Source: Candidatus Peregrinibacteria bacterium
GTDB lineage: Bacteria; Patescibacteriota; Gracilibacteria; UBA1369; LOWO2-01-FULL-3
NCBI GenBank assembly: GCA_016214225.1
Contig: JACROX010000007.1
Location: forward strand, 1-9,057
DNA: 9,057 nt
Direction of reading: 5' to 3'
Shown one piece after another: positions 6,280-9,057 of the stretch. The notes beneath the pieces are model-generated. The model was not told the origin of the DNA and made no database searches. It saw only the letters and a list, made by a program, of their open reading frames with translations. Position numbers and translations under genes: made by a program. Each line of letters begins with the position of its first letter. The first letter of the stretch is position 1.

Positions 6280-7461
6280 TTAAATATTTTTCAAATTCTC
6301 AAGACGGGCGGGACGAACAAGGTAAACAAATTCCTCGCTCAAAAATCCATCGGTCATACCTGCGATATAGTCTTTTATGGCTACAGCCAGAGAATCTTTT
6401 CCACGAAGAAAATTTTTCCTCGGAAGTTTTTTCGGATTTTTAACATAAAATTCAAAAAGTTTTTTTATCATTTTTTTCCCTTCATCAACACGATGGCTTA
6501 TTTTCGGATGCATATAAAAATTCTTAAACAAATATTGCCTAAGCTCTTTAATCATACTTTTCATTTTGGGGCTGAAATCAGCGATTATTCCTTTGTGGTT
6601 TTTTACATTCTCAACAGATTTTATTTTAAATTTTTTAATGTTTTTCATGGTTTGAGTACACAAATCGGAAATCATAATCGAAATTACGGCGCTGATAACA
6701 CGCGAAATTAGAACTTCATTATTTAAAATCTTACCATATTTTAGAAGAACTTTCTTCATCGCAAGTTTCCATATTTCAAATCTTCCAAGTCTATCAAGAT
6801 TGATAAGTCCGCATCTTAATCCGTCATCCATATCAAGATGAGGTGATGTTTCAAATTTTTTTTTATTTTGATCCCAAGGAGTTTGGTGTTTAATAAGCCC
6901 ATCCAGAACTTCAAGAGTCAAATTTAAACCGTCAAAACTCGGATAAAGTTTTTCCAAACTTTCAACAACTCGCCTGCTTTGCTGATTATGCTCAAAGAAG
7001 CGACCCGCCAGAGGCGGGTTGCCAGACAAGCGGTGTGAGCGAGAGGAGCGAGCGAACTCATCATCAAGCCCAAATTTTCGCATCATCTCATTTAAGACCG
7101 TCTCTCCTCCATGCCCGAAAGGAGGATGTCCGAGATCATGCGCGAGGGCTATGGCTTCCGATAAATCTTCATTCAGTCTTAACCTTCTGGCCAAATCACG
7201 GCTTACTTGAGCCACTTCTATAGTATGAGTAAGGCGCGTTCTGTAGTGATCTCCGCTTCCAGCGATGAAAACTTGCGTTTTTTCATCTAACCGCCTAAAA
7301 GCCTTTGAGTGTATTATCCTATCTTTGTCCTTCTGAAAGCACATTCTTTCCTTGTCCTCAATTTCTTTAAATTTTCTTCCCGCGCTTTTATTGCTTTTAA
7401 CCGCATAATCGGCCAAAATTGCCAATTCATTTTCCTCCAGAATTTTACGGATAATCTTCAT
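6280..7461 (-). CDS. dgt: dGTP triphosphohydrolase-like HD protein, with insert and likely inactivating deletion
   Basis: This belongs to the dGTPase/HD-domain family, which hydrolyses dNTPs to deoxynucleosides and triphosphate in the cytoplasm. The 393-residue product has the family's start (RDRIIHSKAFRRLDEKTQVF-like, 47-65), H79 in RLTHT, the HD pair H108-D109 in AHDLGHPPFGHGGE, then EHNQQSRR and DGLIKHQTPWD. Two oddities are seen. Residues 136-154 are a foreign in-frame insert coded by a palindromic GC-rich sequence (7000-7056). Then, at residues 207-211 (PHLDM, about 6830-6840), the family's short segment of the form LEGQ..NLADEIAY.. is missing, going straight to DMDDGLR. That segment, about 16-17 residues, normally supplies the last metal-binding Asp of the H..HD..D set. 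The frame is kept, but activity is doubtful. It is the first gene before nrdR and has its own promoter (7487-7515). Confidence 0.85.
   Translation of the reverse strand: MKIIRKILEENELAILADYAVKSNKSAGRKFKEIEDKERMCFQKDKDRIIHSKAFRRLDEKTQVFIAGSGDHYRTRLTHTIEVAQVSRDLARRLRLNEDLSEAIALAHDLGHPPFGHGGETVLNEMMRKFGLDDEFARSSRSHRLSGNPPLAGRFFEHNQQSRRVVESLEKLYPSFDGLNLTLEVLDGLIKHQTPWDQNKKKFETSPHLDMDDGLRCGLINLDRLGRFEIWKLAMKKVLLKYGKILNNEVLISRVISAVISIMISDLCTQTMKNIKKFKIKSVENVKNHKGIIADFSPKMKSMIKELRQYLFKNFYMHPKISHRVDEGKKMIKKLFEFYVKNPKKLPRKNFLRGKDSLAVAIKDYIAGMTDGFLSEEFVYLVRPARLENLKNI
7000..7056 (-). repeat. In-frame palindromic GC-rich insert within dgt
   Basis: A 57-base stretch within dgt encodes 19 residues (F136 to R154) with no counterpart in the dGTPase family, where the sequence should run straight into the EHNQQSRR segment. 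It contains a perfect 7-bp hairpin, ACCCGCC (7003-7009) with GGCGGGT (7013-7019) around AGA, and beside it an iterated GAGCGAG/GCGAGCG tract (7038-7054). It is much richer in GC than the gene around it. TTC lies at both edges on the coding strand, compatible with a 3-base duplication. Short palindromes of the CCCGCCTCTGGCGGG kind are, to my knowledge, frequent dispersed repeats in Patescibacteria. The arrangement recalls the Rickettsia palindromic elements that insert in frame into genes. Confidence 0.65.
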
Positions 7462-7467
7462 AAGCGG

Positions 7468-7496
7468 TTGAAATTACTTCGCCATTATGATATACT
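7468..7496 (+). promoter_or_regulatory. Promoter of the small-protein/xer genes
   Basis: TTGAAA (7468-7473) and TATACT (7491-7496) are separated by exactly 17 bases. Transcription would start near 7503, about 22 bases before the ATG at 7525. The -10 box overlaps the -10 box of the divergent dgt promoter by two bases, so the two promoters should compete for polymerase. Confidence 0.65.
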
Positions 7497-7515
7497 GATC
7501 CAATTTATAAAACAA
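7487..7515 (-). promoter_or_regulatory. Divergent promoter of dgt-nrdR
   Basis: On the minus strand TTGTTT (7510-7515), a 17-base spacer and TATCAT (7487-7492) precede dgt by about 25 bases. Spacing is ideal and the boxes are moderate matches. Its -10 box overlaps that of the plus-strand promoter at 7491-7492. Confidence 0.5.
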
Positions 7516-7524
7516 AAATTAAAT

Positions 7525-7851
7525 ATGGGACAAGGAACATCAATGAGCCAAGGCTCGGCAAATATAGAAAGGCGATCACCTGAAGTAAAAGAAACCAATC
7601 TTGCGGCCGCTGCGCTAAAAGTCGCCCCGTACTTAAGGGAAATTACGGGAGAACTTGCCGGTAAAGATTTGATGACGCGCATTAACGCGATTATTGAAAA
7701 AAAGATGAAAAATGAACCGTATGAAGATGAAAGAAATAAACTTATGGAGGATATGGACACGATAAGGGAAAAACTTTTAAGCAACACAACTCCGGACGGG
7801 AGAATAATTATACAAAACTATTTTGCTGAGGTGGCAAAACACATAGCTTAG
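7525..7851 (+). CDS. Small soluble helical protein, unknown function
   Basis: I do not recognise this 108-residue protein. It has a polar, glycine/serine-rich N-terminus (about 1-20), then an alanine-rich helix (AAAALKVAPYLREITGEL), a charged amphipathic region with many Lys/Glu (about 45-85, EKKMKNEPYEDERNKLMEDM) and a C-terminal helix after PDGRIII. There are no cysteines, no signal peptide and no membrane segment. The ATG at 7525 is used here. A second ATG at 7543 has AAGGA (7532-7536) six bases upstream and would give 102 residues, so it may be the true start. The gene follows a good promoter and precedes the xer gene by 51 bases, so the two may be co-transcribed. Its codon use looks like that of its neighbours, and its uninterrupted frame behind a promoter supports it being real. 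Confidence 0.7.
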   Translation: MGQGTSMSQGSANIERRSPEVKETNLAAAALKVAPYLREITGELAGKDLMTRINAIIEKKMKNEPYEDERNKLMEDMDTIREKLLSNTTPDGRIIIQNYFAEVAKHIA

Positions 7852-7884
7852 AAAAGTGGCCTGAAATATGATAATCTTTTAATC

Positions 7885-7890
7885 GGAGGT
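7885..7890 (+). promoter_or_regulatory. Shine-Dalgarno sequence of the xer gene
   Basis: GGAGGT is the strongest ribosome binding site in the window, 12 bases before the ATG at 7903, slightly farther than usual. It fixes that start. Most other genes here have none, so xer probably has its own efficient translation. Confidence 0.7.
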
Positions 7891-7902
7891 TAATCTTTTT
7901 TC

Positions 7903-8817
7903 ATGAAAATATCCGACCACGCAACAAAATTTCTGGAGTATTTGGAAATTACAAAAAATAAATCCGAAAAAACTCTGGAAAATTATCACCATTATCTGAC
8001 GAGGTTTTCAGTATTTGTTGGTCGGGAAATTTCGCCCGAAGATATAACTTTGGATCATGTTAATAATTACAGATTGCATCTTAATCGAATTACCGATGAA
8101 CATGGAAAAACATTAAGCATGAAAACACAAAACTATCATTTGATAGCGCTGAGAACTTTTCTTAAATATCTCGTTAAACATGACGTAAAAACACTTGCTC
8201 CCGAAAAAGTTGAATTAAGTAAAATCCCCGCGAGAACAGTTGAAGCGTTGAGTCGTGATGAAATCGATAGAATTTTTAAAGCAGTGGATTTGTCCAAGGA
8301 AAGCGGATATCGGGATATAGCGATTCTTGAAACACTTTATTCAACCGGATTGCGCGTCAGCGAATTAAAAAACTTAAACCGCGATCAGGTTGATTTGGAA
8401 AGGAGAGAATTTATGGTTAGGGGAAAAGGCAAAAAACCGCGTATAATTTTTCTTTCGGAAAGGGCGTCCGAACGAATTAAAAACTACATTAAAACTCGCG
8501 AAGATAATATGAATCCGCTTTTTATAAACATGAGTAAATCAAGAAAAAAAGAAAATATTTTGGAAGAAGAAAATCGAAGGTTAACGACTGTTAGTATAGA
8601 AAAACTTGTGCGAAAATGTTCACTTAAAGCCGGCATAATAAAAAAAGTTACGCCTCATACTTTACGCCACAGCTATGCCACGGAACTTCTGGTAAATGGC
8701 GCGGATATAAGGTCCGTTCAAGAAATGCTCGGACATAGTTCGATAACGACAACTCAAATTTATACGCATCTTACGAACAGAAAACTCAAGGAAACCTACG
8801 ACAAGTATCATAGATAA
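7903..8817 (+). CDS. xerC: Xer-type tyrosine recombinase
   Basis: This is a 304-residue site-specific recombinase of the XerC/XerD family, which resolves chromosome dimers at dif sites. The N-terminal SAM-like core-binding domain covers about 1-95. The catalytic domain shows the complete active site: R151 (STGLRVSEL), K175 (RGKGKK), H252 and R255 (HTLRHSYAT), H278 (LGHSSITTTQ) and the nucleophile Y287 (IYTHL). Length and motifs are those of a chromosomal Xer protein rather than a phage integrase, which usually has an extra N-terminal arm domain. XerC and XerD cannot be told apart here; Patescibacteria often seem to have a single Xer. It follows the small unknown gene. Immediately downstream (68 bases) is an integrase-core transposase end, so a mobile role cannot be wholly excluded. 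Confidence 0.9.
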   Translation: MKISDHATKFLEYLEITKNKSEKTLENYHHYLTRFSVFVGREISPEDITLDHVNNYRLHLNRITDEHGKTLSMKTQNYHLIALRTFLKYLVKHDVKTLAPEKVELSKIPARTVEALSRDEIDRIFKAVDLSKESGYRDIAILETLYSTGLRVSELKNLNRDQVDLERREFMVRGKGKKPRIIFLSERASERIKNYIKTREDNMNPLFINMSKSRKKENILEEENRRLTTVSIEKLVRKCSLKAGIIKKVTPHTLRHSYATELLVNGADIRSVQEMLGHSSITTTQIYTHLTNRKLKETYDKYHR

Positions 8818-8884
8818 ATTTTTTTGCCATTGCCTATACTACCCAAACGTATGTTATATTAAAGAATGCTCCGCACTCAAAATA

Positions 8885-9057
8885 TTATAACCGGATAGAT
8901 TCAAGTTGTAAATGCACTGTACGGTTCCATAGTCTTAGGTACACCCCTTGGTCAGAACGAGGGGTATAGAATTTGGTGAAATAATAAGATACAGGGGTTC
9001 TCATATGGAGGGTTTCGTGAGGTCTGAGGATATTGTACTCTATGAGCCATTCGATCA
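8885..9057 (-). CDS. C-terminal end of an integrase-core (rve) transposase, partial
   Basis: Reading the minus strand from the right edge gives 56 codons and a TAA at 8885-8887. The protein begins IEWLIEYNILRPHETL and continues RTPVSYYF. This is the typical C-terminus of DDE/rve integrase-core transposases of the IS481/IS3 type (pattern EWLxxYNxxRPHxxLxxxTPxxY). The catalytic residues lie beyond the window. The tail after the TPVSYY block (TPRSDQGVYLRLWNRT and onward) is not family-conserved, and the last residues may be read from outside the element. Family assignment between IS481 and IS3 is uncertain; the transposase nature is not. Confidence 0.8.
   Translation of the reverse strand, partial: IEWLIEYNILRPHETLHMRTPVSYYFTKFYTPRSDQGVYLRLWNRTVHLQLESIRL
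8907..8924. mobile_element. Possible terminal end of the IS carrying the transposase
   Basis: IS481/IS3 elements have ends beginning TG and ending CA, with the transposase stop close to the 3' end. TGTAAATGCACTGTACGG at 8907-8924, at the tail of the transposase frame, is a plausible element tip, which would place the stop codon (8885) just outside the element. The other end is not in the window, so no inverted repeat or target duplication can be shown. Confidence 0.3.

Noticed and set aside
8830..8860. Possible dif recombination site next to the xer gene (ACGTATGTTATATT)
   Set aside because: Only one loose half-site resemblance; no second arm with the proper 6-base centre is present.
8943..8965. 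ACCCCT/AGGGGT 6-bp hairpin as a terminator
   Set aside because: It lies within the transposase coding frame and is not followed by a T tract on either strand.

Overview
The window is AT-rich and very probably comes from a Candidate Phyla Radiation (Patescibacteria, Parcubacteria-like) genome or a close relative. I infer this from protein style: lysine- and isoleucine-rich sequences, an NBR1-like/L,D-transpeptidase fusion, a dGTPase next to NrdR, and a short GC-rich palindromic insert inside a gene. Most starts also lack a Shine-Dalgarno sequence. No rRNA, tRNA or CRISPR array is visible, and I cannot name a species.

Layout. Positions 1-351 hold no convincing gene. They contain an iterated AGACAGTAT-type motif, and a 56-bp element with 17-bp inverted ends flanked by TTAG that looks like an internally deleted IS5-type element. 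A TetA-like MFS exporter (352-1560, +) follows, possibly leaderless. It converges on a block of five minus-strand genes which, in transcription order, are dgt (7461-6280), nrdR (6259-5813), an L,D-transpeptidase (5719-4598), uvrD/pcrA (4617-2666) and ctpA (2652-1578). Divergent from dgt, and sharing its promoter region, lie a small unknown helical protein (7525-7851, +) and a Xer-type tyrosine recombinase (7903-8817, +). The right edge (8885-9057, -) holds the C-terminal end of an integrase-core (rve) transposase.

The main observation is that the minus-strand block is heavily damaged while its flanking plus-strand genes look intact. uvrD has lost its N-terminus with the Walker A motif, and the deletion joins it to the clipped 3' end of the transpeptidase gene. 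It also has a one-base frameshift in an A run. ctpA has lost nearly all of its PDZ domain with a frame change. dgt has gained a 19-codon palindromic insert and has lost, in frame, the short segment that normally carries the last metal-binding Asp. Only nrdR in this block looks whole. Either this is real decay, or the assembled sequence carries artefactual deletions; re-reading the locus from raw reads would settle it.

Functional themes: nucleotide-pool control (dgt plus nrdR), cell-wall remodelling and envelope proteolysis (L,D-transpeptidase, CtpA), DNA repair (UvrD), and chromosome or mobile-element recombination (Xer, IS remnants). I see no clear new defence or biosynthetic system. The interesting material is the deletion pattern, the coding palindromic insert and the small insertion-sequence remnants.
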